Shown here piece by piece: positions 51,520 to 60,419 of a stretch of 64,000 nucleotides of DNA (position 1 is the first letter of the stretch; each line of letters begins with the position of its first letter). The stretch is from positions 8,211,501-8,275,500 of the forward strand of contig NZ_FNSV01000005.1 in NCBI RefSeq assembly GCF_900105905.1. Direction: 5' to 3'. Source of the DNA: Rhodococcus koreensis (GTDB lineage Bacteria > Actinomycetota > Actinomycetes > Mycobacteriales > Mycobacteriaceae). The notes under the pieces were generated by a model. It was given only the letters and a program-made list of their open reading frames with translations. It was not told the origin of the DNA and did no database searches. The position numbers and the translations under genes were made by a program.

Positions 51520-51554
51520 TCTCACCACCCGAATTCCTTTGGAGGCAGGCAATC

Positions 51555-52010
51555 ATGAAAGCCCGGATGACCAACCCCGCGATGATCGTTCCCGACGCCA
51601 TGAAGTCTCTGCTGGCGCTGGGGAAGGCCACGGCGAAGGCGAACGTGCCGCCGGTGACCCACGCCCTCGTGCACCTGCGGTCGAGCCAGATCAACGGCTG
51701 CAGCGTGTGCGTGGACATGCACGCGCGTGAGCTGGAGAAGGAAGGCGAGACCAATCAGCGGATCTTCGCGGTGGCGGCGTGGCGGGAGGCCCCGTACTTC
51801 AGCGACGCCGAACGTGCGGCCCTCGCGCTGGCCGAGTCGATGACCCGGTTGAGCGATCGCGCGGACCCGGTGCCCGACGAGGTGTGGGCCGAGGCCGCCC
51901 GGCACTACGACGAGGAGCAACTCGCGTCGCTGGTGCTGTCGATCGCCGGCGTGAACCTGTGGAACCGCATCAATGCCGCCACCCGGCAGGTCGCGGGCGG
52001 GCAGTGGTGA
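51555..52010 (+). CDS. Carboxymuconolactone decarboxylase / AhpD-like protein
   Basis: A 151-residue helical protein with the AhpD redox motif: QINGCSVCVDMHARELEKEG, where Cys-x2-Cys and the following His form the active site. These proteins act as alkylhydroperoxidases or have related thiol chemistry. It is divergent from the ECF41 sigma gene, and such genes are the characteristic targets of ECF41 factors. GGAGG lies 9 nt before the ATG. An ECF41-type promoter is present upstream, and a 13-bp hairpin follows the gene. Confidence 0.88.
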   Translation: MKARMTNPAMIVPDAMKSLLALGKATAKANVPPVTHALVHLRSSQINGCSVCVDMHARELEKEGETNQRIFAVAAWREAPYFSDAERAALALAESMTRLSDRADPVPDEVWAEAARHYDEEQLASLVLSIAGVNLWNRINAATRQVAGGQW

Positions 52011-52042
52011 CAGGGACGCCGTAACGGGGGGGCGACATGCGA

Positions 52043-52075
52043 ATCGCAGGTCAGAGAATGCATCTGACCTGCGAT
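52043..52075. terminator. Hairpin between the AhpD-like gene and the tRNA
   Basis: ATCGCAGGTCAGA and its exact complement, 13-bp arms around a 7-nt loop. It lies between two convergent transcripts and could serve both. Confidence 0.65.
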
Positions 52076-52094
52076 CGCGGGATGATCCCGGCGG

Positions 52095-52168
52095 TGCCCT
52101 CGGTGAGACTCGAACTCACACTGGACGGGTTTTGAATCCGTTTCCTCTGCCAATTGGGATACGAGGGC
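52095..52168 (-). tRNA. tRNA with anticodon CAA (Leu), short variable arm
   Basis: A 74-nt cloverleaf on the minus strand. Acceptor GCCCTCG pairs with CGAGGGC, T-arm GTGAG-TTCGAGT-CTCAC, D-arm TCC...GGA. The anticodon stem is ACGGA/CCCGT with one A-C mismatch next to the loop, and the loop TTCAAAA gives anticodon CAA. CCA is not encoded. A CAA anticodon reads the Leu codon UUG, yet the variable region is only 5 nt, not the long arm of normal leucine tRNAs. The identity is therefore given by anticodon only. Confidence 0.85.
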
Positions 52169-52277
52169 GTGTTGCGCTGTACCACTGTAGAAGATCGCCG
52201 CCGGGAGTCAACCACCGGTACCCTTCTAACGTTCGCTCCCCGCGCCGGGGTCGTCCGAGCAGAGGAGAATGGTGGCC

Positions 52278-52898
52278 ATGAACGCTCCCCAGCAGCAAGG
52301 TGTGCCGTCGCAGCCGCGACGGGTCGTGGTGGCCGAGGACGAGGCGCTGATCAGGCTCGATCTGGTCGAGATGCTGCGGGAAGAGGGCTACGACGTGGTT
52401 GGTGAGGCGGGGGACGGGCAGGCCGCCGTCGACCTGGCGGTGGAGCTGAAACCCGACCTCGTGATCATGGACGTGAAGATGCCCCGCCGCGACGGCATCG
52501 ACGCGGCCTCCGAGATCGCGGCGAAACGTATTGCGCCCGTGGTCATTCTCACAGCGTTCAGTCAGCGCGAGCTGGTGGAGCGGGCGCGCGACGCCGGGGC
52601 GATGGCCTATCTCGTCAAGCCGTTCTCCACGGCCGACCTGGTGCCCGCGGTCGAGTTGGCAGCCAGCCGGTTCAAGGAGGTGACTGCTCTCGAGCGGGAG
52701 ATCTCCGATCTGTCCGAGCGGCTGGAGACCCGCAAGATCGTCGAGCGGGCCAAGGGTGTGCTGATGGACAAGCAGTCCTTGACCGAGCCCGAAGCGTTCA
52801 AGTGGATCCAGCGGGCCGCGATGGACCGCCGGTCGACGATGAAGGCGGTCGCGCAGGTGGTGCTCGAGACCCTCGGTGGGGAAGCCCCCACCAGCTGA
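52278..52898 (+). CDS. pdtaR: ANTAR-domain response regulator PdtaR
   Basis: A 206-residue two-component output protein. The receiver domain has the acidic pair in VVVAEDEALIRLD, phosphoacceptor Asp in LVIMDVKMPRRDG, Thr in VILTAFS and Lys in YLVKPFS. A coiled segment leads to the ANTAR RNA-binding domain (RLETRKIVERAKGVLMDKQSLTEPEAFKWIQRAAMDRR in part). In mycobacteria the homologue (Rv1626) binds RNA and is controlled by PdtaS. AGAGGAG lies 10 nt before the ATG at 52278; ATG 52269 is too close to it and GTG 52272 is possible. PdtaS is not in this window. Confidence 0.93.
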   Translation: MNAPQQQGVPSQPRRVVVAEDEALIRLDLVEMLREEGYDVVGEAGDGQAAVDLAVELKPDLVIMDVKMPRRDGIDAASEIAAKRIAPVVILTAFSQRELVERARDAGAMAYLVKPFSTADLVPAVELAASRFKEVTALEREISDLSERLETRKIVERAKGVLMDKQSLTEPEAFKWIQRAAMDRRSTMKAVAQVVLETLGGEAPTS

Positions 52899-52958
52899 CC
52901 GGCGAGATCGGCGGCAGCCGACGCGTTTTCGCCCGGGCCGTCTTCCGTTGGTGGCGGG

Positions 52959-53798
52959 TCAGTCGCCGGCGGGGAAGTCCGCGGAGCGGCTGACGTCGGC
53001 CCAGGCGAGGGCCTCGGCGGCGCGTTCGCGGGACGACTTCTCGGCCATCGCGACGGCGCCTGCCCCGAGCAGCAGGCGCAGTGGGGCGTCCTCGGCGGCA
53101 ACCACATCCATGATGATCCGCGCGGCCCGTGCCGGATCCCCAGGCTGGGTGCCGTCGGAGTCCTCCCGGTAGCGGTTCATCGCGCCGACCGTCGCCTCGT
53201 AGTCGGGCCCGACGGAGCTGCGTTGCATCGACGAGCCCTGCCAGTCGGTGCGAAACGCCCCGGGTTCCACGATGAGCACCTTCACCCCGAACGGTCTCAC
53301 CTCGGCCGCCAGCACTTCGGAGAAGCCCTCGACGGCGAACTTCGCGGCCTGGTAGGCGCTCAGCCCGGGTGTGCCGCCGACGCGGCCTCCGACGGAGGAG
53401 AACTGCACGAAGCAGCCGCTGCGCTGCTCGCGCAGGATGGGCAGCGCAGCCCGCGTGACGTTGACGACGCCGAAGAAGTTGGCGTCAACCTGCTGCCGGA
53501 AGTCGTCGTCGGCCATTTCCTCGATCGGGACGCTGTTGGCGTAGCCGGCGTTGTTCACCACGACGTCGAGGCCGCCGAACTCCTCGACCGCGGTCGCGAC
53601 GGCGTCGCGGGCGGCCGCGGCGTCGGTGACGTCCAGGGCGACCGTCCGAACCCGGTCGCCGTACGTGTCGATCAGGTCGGTCAGCTGTTCGGGTCTGCGG
53701 GCGGTGGCGACGACGTTGTCGCCGCTGCGCAGGACCGCGGTCGCGAGTTCCCGGCCGAAACCGCGTGAACTACCGGTGATGAGCCAGGTCTTGGCCAT
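52959..53798 (-). CDS. Short-chain dehydrogenase/reductase
   Basis: A 279-residue classical SDR beginning MAKTWLITGSSRGFGREL, with the NADP motif TGSSRGFG, VVATARRPEQL, DVVVNNAGYAN, catalytic FSSVGGRVG...SAYQAAKFAVEGFSE (Ser, Tyr, Lys) and the PGAFRTDW substrate loop. The type resembles fatty-alcohol or ketone reductases. It is divergent from a TetR regulator with paired palindromes between, which suggests local control. An in-frame upstream start at 53882 would run through the operator region and is rejected. Confidence 0.88.
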   Translation of the reverse strand: MAKTWLITGSSRGFGRELATAVLRSGDNVVATARRPEQLTDLIDTYGDRVRTVALDVTDAAAARDAVATAVEEFGGLDVVVNNAGYANSVPIEEMADDDFRQQVDANFFGVVNVTRAALPILREQRSGCFVQFSSVGGRVGGTPGLSAYQAAKFAVEGFSEVLAAEVRPFGVKVLIVEPGAFRTDWQGSSMQRSSVGPDYEATVGAMNRYREDSDGTQPGDPARAARIIMDVVAAEDAPLRLLLGAGAVAMAEKSSRERAAEALAWADVSRSADFPAGD

Positions 53799-53819
53799 GA
53801 GAGATCCCATTTCTGCTTG

Positions 53820-53894
53820 CAACTGACTGGTTGGATGCTTACGGGATCCATGGAACACCTGCGCGGCGTAGCTGTCAACCAACTGGTTAGTTGA
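53820..53894. promoter_or_regulatory. Two candidate TetR operators between SDR and TetR genes
   Basis: CAACTGACTGGTTGG (53820-53834) and TCAACCAACTGGTTAGTTGA (53875-53894). They are imperfect palindromes with shared CAAC...GTTG half-sites. Confidence 0.45.
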
Positions 53895-53900
53895 TAGTGT
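53895..53900 (+). promoter_or_regulatory. -10 box for leaderless TetR gene
   Basis: TAGTGT ends 6 nt before the ATG at 53907, directly beside the operator at 53875-53894. Confidence 0.4.
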
Positions 53901-53906
53901 GGACGC

Positions 53907-54467
53907 ATGGTCCGTGATGCAGAGGCAACGAAGAAACGACTACTCGACGCGGCGGCGGCCGAATTCGCCGAATTCGGTATCGCCGGGGCGCGGGTCGATC
54001 GCATCGCCCTCGCCGCCAAGGCGAACAAGTCGATGATCTACGCCTACTTCGGCGACAAGGGGCAACTGTTCGACGCCGTCTTCGCCGCCCACGTGGTGGC
54101 GTTCACCGAGCAGGTGCGCTTCGACGCCACCGACCTCCCGGGCTACGCGGGACGCTCGTTCGACCTGTACGAGGACAACCCGGCGACGCTGCGGCTCGCC
54201 ACCTGGTACCAACTCGAACGGCCCGACGGTGAGCCGCTCCAGGTGGTGGTCGCGTCCAACCGGTCGAAGCTCGCCGATATCGAGCGGGCGCAGAAAAGTG
54301 GTGTGCTGCCAACCCGATTCGCGCCGGTGGAGCTGCTCGCCGTCGTCCGGTCCGTCGCGATGTCCTGGCACACGCAGACCCCGGAACTCGGCGCCTCGGC
54401 GCCCGCGGACCGGGCCCGCCGGCGCCAGGTGGTGGTCGAGTCCGTGCGCCTCCTCGTCGGCGCCTGA
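53907..54467 (+). CDS. TetR-family transcriptional regulator
   Basis: A 186-residue regulator with helix-turn-helix GARVDRIALAAKANKSMIYAYFGDKGQLF and a C-terminal domain of the type seen in many efflux or lipid regulators (TWYQLERPDGEPLQVV..., RSVAMSWHTQTPELG). It is divergent from an SDR gene, with candidate operators next to both start sites. The -10 box 6 nt before its ATG suggests a leaderless transcript that would be blocked by protein on the adjacent palindrome. Confidence 0.88.
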   Translation: MVRDAEATKKRLLDAAAAEFAEFGIAGARVDRIALAAKANKSMIYAYFGDKGQLFDAVFAAHVVAFTEQVRFDATDLPGYAGRSFDLYEDNPATLRLATWYQLERPDGEPLQVVVASNRSKLADIERAQKSGVLPTRFAPVELLAVVRSVAMSWHTQTPELGASAPADRARRRQVVVESVRLLVGA

Positions 54468-54633
54468 CGCTCGCCACGCTACGGCCGCGTAAACACTCGT
54501 CGTAATCAGATCACAGTAAGGTCACGAGCCTTTCCGGACCGATCGCGAAAGCCGCCGGACCGCTAGCGTCTGATCCCACAGCGGACGCCAACTCGGGTGG
54601 CGCCCGCACACAGGTGATCTAAGGAGAGTTTGG

Positions 54634-55956
54634 ATGGCTAAACGGACCCTCGTGCGGGCGGCCGCGGTTCTCGGCGCGGCATCTCTCGCACTGGCAGGTT
54701 GTAGTTCGGACAGTGGCGACGACTCCGCGAGCGGGAGTGACAGCTCTGCCTCGGCCACCACTGTTTCCACCGACTGCACCCCCGAAGAAGCGGCGGCAGC
54801 GGGTGCCCCGTCCACGGCGCCGCTGAAGATCGGCACCCTGCTCCCCGACACGGGAAGCCTCTCCTTCCTCGGACCGCCGATGGTGGCGGGCACCCAGCTC
54901 GGCGTCAACGACGTCAACGCGGCAGGAGGGGTTCTCGGCCAGCCCGTCCAGCTGATTCCCGGCGACTCCGGCGACACCACCACCGATACGGCGAACACCA
55001 CGGTGGACCGCGAACTGGCGGCGGGCACCCAGGTGATCATCGGTGCGGCGTCGTCGTCGGTGTCGCTGAAGGTCATCGACAAGGTGTCCAGCGCCGGCGT
55101 CGTGATGTTCTCCCCGGCCAACACGTCCGACCAGTTCGTCTGCTACCCGGACAAGGGGCAGTACTTCCGCACCGCCCCCACCGACGTCCTGCAGGCTCAG
55201 GCTGTGTCGCAACTCATCTCGGACGACGGCGGTCAGCGCGTGTCCATCCTGGCCCTCAACGACCCGTACGGCACCGGGCTCGCCGACAACATCCAGAAGA
55301 ACCTCGTCGACGCGGGCATCCCCGAGGACCAGATCCAGAAGATCATCTACGACCCCAACGCGCAGTCGTTCAACTCCGAGGTCGACCAGGTCAAGGACTT
55401 CGCGCCCGACGCCGTCGCGGTGGTGGGATTCGAGGAGTCGGCGAAGATCATCACCCGGATGCACGAGGTCGGCATCGGCCCGTCCGACGGCATGAAGGTC
55501 TACGGCGTGGACGGCAACATGGGTAACGCACTCGGCGAGTCGGTGGCGGCGCCGCTGCTCGACGGCATGCAGGGCACCACCCCGCTCACCGACGTCGGCC
55601 CGGCCTTCCAGGATCGTCTCAAGGGCATCAACCCGGGGCTGATCGACTTCAACTACGCCGGTGAGTCCTACGACGCCGTGGTCATTGCCTCGCTCGCCGC
55701 GGAAGCCGCGAAGTCGACGGCGGGTCGCGACATCGCCGCGAACATCAACAACGTCACCGAGGGCGGCACGCCGTGCACGTCGTACCAGGAATGCCTGCCG
55801 CTCGTGCAGGCCGGCACGGATATCGACTACAACGGCATCACCGGCAAGCTCGACTTCGCCGCAGCCGGCGAGCCGTCCATCGGTTCGTACGGCAAGCTGA
55901 AGTTCGGTGCCGACAACAAGCTGACGACGGACGGGTACATCGTCGTCGGCGGGTGA
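54634..55956 (+). CDS. livK: Branched-chain amino acid ABC transporter, substrate-binding lipoprotein
   Basis: A 440-residue periplasmic-binding-protein-like lipoprotein. The N-terminus has a signal with lipobox LALAGC, followed by a Ser/Asp-rich linker of ~35 residues and the type I receptor domain (PLKIGTLLPDTGSLSFLGPPM..., GVNDVNAAGGVLGQPV). A Cys pair late in the protein (GTPCTSYQECLP) may form a disulfide. Lgt encoded at 35973 would lipidate it. AAGGAG precedes the ATG. The membrane and ATPase components are convergent, not co-directional. Substrate could be Leu/Ile/Val, amides or urea. Confidence 0.88.
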   Translation: MAKRTLVRAAAVLGAASLALAGCSSDSGDDSASGSDSSASATTVSTDCTPEEAAAAGAPSTAPLKIGTLLPDTGSLSFLGPPMVAGTQLGVNDVNAAGGVLGQPVQLIPGDSGDTTTDTANTTVDRELAAGTQVIIGAASSSVSLKVIDKVSSAGVVMFSPANTSDQFVCYPDKGQYFRTAPTDVLQAQAVSQLISDDGGQRVSILALNDPYGTGLADNIQKNLVDAGIPEDQIQKIIYDPNAQSFNSEVDQVKDFAPDAVAVVGFEESAKIITRMHEVGIGPSDGMKVYGVDGNMGNALGESVAAPLLDGMQGTTPLTDVGPAFQDRLKGINPGLIDFNYAGESYDAVVIASLAAEAAKSTAGRDIAANINNVTEGGTPCTSYQECLPLVQAGTDIDYNGITGKLDFAAAGEPSIGSYGKLKFGADNKLTTDGYIVVGG

Positions 55957-55975
55957 TCGCACTCGTCTGAAACGA

Positions 55976-56005
55976 ACTGTGGGCCAGGGAAACCTGGCCC
56001 ACAGT
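55976..56005. terminator. Bidirectional terminator between livK and livF
   Basis: ACTGTGGGCCAGG and its exact complement, 13-bp arms with a GAAA tetraloop, between convergent genes. Confidence 0.8.
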
Positions 56006-56025
56006 CGTGTCCGGATCCGCTGGGA

Positions 56026-56816
<791 letters not shown>

Positions 56817-56820
<4 letters not shown>

Positions 56821-57836
56821 GAGTTCTCACGCCTCAGGTCGGTGATGTCGGGTTCGGAGAGGTCGCCGCCGGTCTCGAGGGTTTCGGCCTCGGCGCTCTC
56901 GAGTGCCGAGGCCAGAACGGCCGTCGCGCCCACCGGATTCCCCTCGTCGTCGAACTCGAGTGCCTGATCGTGGTGGCTGCCCAGGTACGCGTCGACCACC
57001 GCGCTGTTGGACGAGAGGTGTTCCGGGGTGGATTCGGCGATCACACTGCCCTGCGCCATCACCACCACCCAGTCGCTGATGTCGCGGATGACGTCCATGT
57101 CGTGTTCGACGAACACCACGGTCATGCCCTCGTCCCGAAGCGATTTGATGTGGCCCAGCAGGCTCTGGGTGAGCGCCGGGTTCACGCCGGCCATCGGCTC
57201 GTCGAGCATCACCACGGTCGGCTCGGTCATCAGCGCCCGCGCCATCTCGAGCAGCTTGCGCTGACCGCCGGACAGCGAACCGGCGAGATCGTCGGACTTG
57301 GTGTCGAGTGTGAACCGCGCGAGCAGTTCGTTGGCCCGTTCGGTGACGGCGCGTTCCTGCGCCTTCCACGTCCATGGCAGCAGCGTGTTGACAATCCGCT
57401 CGCCGCGCTGCCCGGTGGCGCCGAGCCGCACGTTGTCGAGCACCGTCAGCTTCGACAGCGCCTTGGTGAGCTGGAACGTGCGGACGACACCGCGGCGGGC
57501 CACCTGGTGCGGATACATCCGGCCGAGGGACTGGCCGTCCATCGACCACGTACCGCTGTCCGGCCGGTCGAAACCGGTGAGCAGGTTGAACAGGGTGGTC
57601 TTGCCCGCGCCGTTCGGACCGATCAGTCCGGTGATGCAGCCGCGCTGGATCTCGAGATGCGCCACGTCGACGGCCTTGAGCCCGCCGAATGTGCGGGACA
57701 CGTTGTCGACGAGAAGGATCGGGTCGGGTTTGGATGCGCCGGGGGAGTGCGGGACGTCGGTGAAGATCGAGGCCCGTTGCTCGGCGGTGAGCACCGTGTC
57801 GGTCTGCAGATGATCCGGCAGTCTGTGGTCAGGCAT
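56817..57836 (-). CDS. livG: Branched-chain amino acid ABC transporter ATPase LivG
   Basis: A 339-residue ATPase with Walker A GPNGAGKTT, LTKALSKLTVLDNVRLG, signature LSGGQRKLLEMARALM, Walker B VVMLDEPMAGVNP and H-loop VEHDMDVI. It is about 80 residues longer than usual LivG, with a polar ~38-residue N-terminal and an acidic ~45-residue C-terminal tail (ALEFDDEGNPVGATA...). It overlaps livM by 8 nt and livF by 4 nt. Confidence 0.93.
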
Positions 57837-58818
57837 TGAGCTGCACCTCCCGCTTGTTGCCCAGTATGCCCTGCGGCCGGAAGACCATGAGCACCGCGAT
57901 CATGATGCCGAGCAGGACGAAGCGCATGGCCCCGACCTGCTGTTCCGTCAGCGGCAGCAGCGGCTCCGGACCGGAGATGGCCTGGCGCAGCAGTGCGTCC
58001 GGGATGGCCAGCAGGAACCAGAACAGCATCGCTCCGACCACCGGTCCGAAGACGGTGGCCGCGCCGCCGAGGATGAGGGCGCCGAACGCGAAGAACGTCT
58101 GGGCGGTGGAGTAGAAGTCGGGGTTGATCGACTTGGTCTGCAGTGCGTTGAACACACCGCCGAGCCCGCCGATCATGCCGCCGAGGACCAGCGCCTGCAT
58201 CTTGTAGACGAAGACGTTCTTGCCGAGGGCGCGCGCGGCGTCCTCGTCCTCGCGGACCGCCTTGAGGACGCGGCCCCACGGGCTGTGCGTGAGGAGGTAC
58301 ACGAACCCGCACAGCACCAGGACGAGAGTCCAGCCGACGACCATCGACCACAGGTCGTCGCCGTAGAACTTCACCCCGAGGAAGTTGTACTGCTTACCGG
58401 AGTCGAACGGGCTGAGCGTGGTGAACGGATCGGCGAAGCCGAACAGGCCGTTGGTGGAGCCGGTGATCGAATCCGAAGCGGTGGAGCGGAATATCAGCCG
58501 CAGGATCTCGGACGCGGCGATCGTGACGATGGCGAGGTAGTCGGCCCGCAGCCGCAGCGTCGGGATACCGAGGACGACGGCCAGCAACCCGGCGGCGACG
58601 AGACCGACGAGGATGCCGACCCACAGCGGCTGCTGGTAGGTGACGGTCATGATCCCGACGCCGTAGCCGCCGAGGAGTGCGAAACCGATCTGACCGAAGT
58701 TCAGCAGCCCGGCGTAACCGAAGTGCAGGTTGAGGCCGATTGCCAGCAGCGCGTAGAAGATCGCGGACGGGCCGATCAGCTGGGCGAGCGAGACCTGGAG
58801 TGCTCCTGCGATGTCCAT
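57829..58818 (-). CDS. livM: Branched-chain amino acid ABC transporter permease LivM
   Basis: A 329-residue permease with about nine membrane helices. The LivM signature appears in GLNLHFGYAGLLNFGQIGFALLGGYG and in the cytoplasmic coupling loop SPWGRVLKAVREDEDAARALGKNVFVYKM. The C-terminus LMVFRPQGILGNKREVQLNA is also typical. It is separated from livH by 4 nt and overlaps livG by 8 nt. Confidence 0.94.
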   Translation of the reverse strand: MDIAGALQVSLAQLIGPSAIFYALLAIGLNLHFGYAGLLNFGQIGFALLGGYGVGIMTVTYQQPLWVGILVGLVAAGLLAVVLGIPTLRLRADYLAIVTIAASEILRLIFRSTASDSITGSTNGLFGFADPFTTLSPFDSGKQYNFLGVKFYGDDLWSMVVGWTLVLVLCGFVYLLTHSPWGRVLKAVREDEDAARALGKNVFVYKMQALVLGGMIGGLGGVFNALQTKSINPDFYSTAQTFFAFGALILGGAATVFGPVVGAMLFWFLLAIPDALLRQAISGPEPLLPLTEQQVGAMRFVLLGIMIAVLMVFRPQGILGNKREVQLNA

Positions 58819-58822
58819 GCCC

Positions 58823-60226
58823 TCACCCGATCCTTTGCCGGCTGCCGAGAATGCCCTGAGGCCGGACGACCAGGATGACGATCAAGATGAGCAGTCCTCC
58901 GATGTACTTGAGGTCGGGGTTGATCACCAGCGTCGACAGCTGGACGAGCAGACCGACGATCACACAGCCGAGCAGCGCGCCGTAGGCGGTGCCGAGTCCG
59001 CCGAGGGTGATGCCGGCGAACATCAGCAGCAGGAGTTTGAAACCCATCTCCCACTGCACGCGGCCGCCGAGTTCGGAGATGCCGAACAGGACGCCGCCGA
59101 GCGCGGCCAGGCCGCCGCCGAGCCCCCACACGAAGCGGATCACCCGTTCGACGTCGATGCCGGAGGACGCGGCCAGGTCGCGGTTGTCGGACACCGCCCG
59201 CATGGCCTTGCCGATGCGCGTCTTCTGCAGCAGCAGGGCCACTCCGACGAGGACGACGAGGCTGATTGCGATGCACACGAGGTTGGCGTCGGTGATCGCG
59301 ATCGGACCCCAGTGCCGCTCCACCTGCGCCTGGTAGTCGACGAACGGCTCCGCGCGATCGGAGAAGAAGATCAGGATCAGGTAGCGCAGGGAGATCGCGA
59401 GCCCGATCGACACCACCAGCTGGGCTATCAGGCCGGTCTTGCGTTTTCGCAGCGGTTTCCAGATCGCGGCGTTGTTCAGCAGGCCGATCAGGATCCCCAC
59501 GAACACCGCGAGGACGGTGGCCGGGATCAGCTGCACACCGAACGTCACGTTGATCACCCACGCCGCGACCGCGCCGAGGGTGACGAGTTCGCCGTGCGCG
59601 AAGTTCGTCAGGCCGGTGGTGCCGTAGATCAGGCTCAGCCCGACACCGGCGATGGCGATGACGAGACCGAACCGGAGTCCGTCGATGGTCTGGCGAATCA
59701 GTTTCTCGTAGAACGGCACCCCGGAACCGGTGCGGGCCTCGCCGAACGAGAAGATCACCGTGTTGGTGCGACCGGCCACCACTTCACGCTGCACCGTGCC
59801 CTGCACGCTGACATTGTCGGGAAGCGAGTCCGCCACGATCTCGAACGTGTACGTGCCGGGCGCGACCTGGACTTCCCAGCGGCCGTTCGCCTCCGACGTC
59901 GCCTTCGCCACCTCGTTGCCCGACGAATCGAGAGCGCGCACCTCGACGTCCGCGAGCCGTTCGCCGGCGTTGTTCAGATTGCCGCTGACCCGCACCGCGT
60001 TCTCCGGGGGCGCCGGTTGCTGACTGGTTGCGGTCGGTGGGGGCGGTGGGGTGGGTTCCTGCGCCGCCGCGGGACCGCCGAAGGCGATCGCCGCGACGAG
60101 GCCGAGTAGGACGAGGACGAACGCACGGCCGAGTTGCCGGGTGACCGGACCTCGTCTCGTGCGGTTCCTCGCGGATGTCGGTCGCGTACTCACTGCTGGG
60201 AGTCGCTTCCTCACGGTTGGGGCCAC
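58823..60226 (-). CDS. livH: Branched-chain amino acid ABC transporter permease LivH fused to an extracytoplasmic beta-sandwich-like domain
   Basis: A 467-residue protein, ~170 residues longer than a usual LivH. Residues ~26-56 form a signal-like helix ending in GPAAAQ, ~57-75 are Pro-rich, and ~77-158 form a carboxypeptidase-regulatory-like beta domain (VRVSGNLNNAGERLADVEVRALDSSG; ATSEANGRWEVQVAPGTYTF-type repeat). The permease follows from ~170 with GLSLIYGTTGLTNFAHGEL and ending VVRPQGILGSRQRIG. The GTG at 60226 has GGAGG 6-7 nt upstream, supporting the full-length form. This is the first gene of the operon. Confidence 0.9.
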   Translation of the reverse strand: MAPTVRKRLPAVSTRPTSARNRTRRGPVTRQLGRAFVLVLLGLVAAIAFGGPAAAQEPTPPPPPTATSQQPAPPENAVRVSGNLNNAGERLADVEVRALDSSGNEVAKATSEANGRWEVQVAPGTYTFEIVADSLPDNVSVQGTVQREVVAGRTNTVIFSFGEARTGSGVPFYEKLIRQTIDGLRFGLVIAIAGVGLSLIYGTTGLTNFAHGELVTLGAVAAWVINVTFGVQLIPATVLAVFVGILIGLLNNAAIWKPLRKRKTGLIAQLVVSIGLAISLRYLILIFFSDRAEPFVDYQAQVERHWGPIAITDANLVCIAISLVVLVGVALLLQKTRIGKAMRAVSDNRDLAASSGIDVERVIRFVWGLGGGLAALGGVLFGISELGGRVQWEMGFKLLLLMFAGITLGGLGTAYGALLGCVIVGLLVQLSTLVINPDLKYIGGLLILIVILVVRPQGILGSRQRIG

Positions 60227-60405
60227 GCAGGTCCTCCGGAAACGTGTAGATCGGTCAGGAACGTGCTGCGACGGGCTCGACTACCGCCCGTGCCGCAATT
60301 TCCGGACTCTAACGGCTCCGGTCGCGCGAAATGGGGTTCTCGGATTTCCGGCACGTTTCGGTTGGGTATCGAACCATCCGGCTGATCGGTGTCGGATCCG
60401 CTCCC

Positions 60406-60411
60406 TAGACT
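60406..60411 (+). promoter_or_regulatory. -10 box for leaderless polA
   Basis: TAGACT ends 8 nt before the polA GTG at 60420. No ribosome site lies between. The rest of the 193-nt livH-polA gap shows nothing else convincing. Confidence 0.4.
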
Positions 60412-60419
60412 GGGCAACC

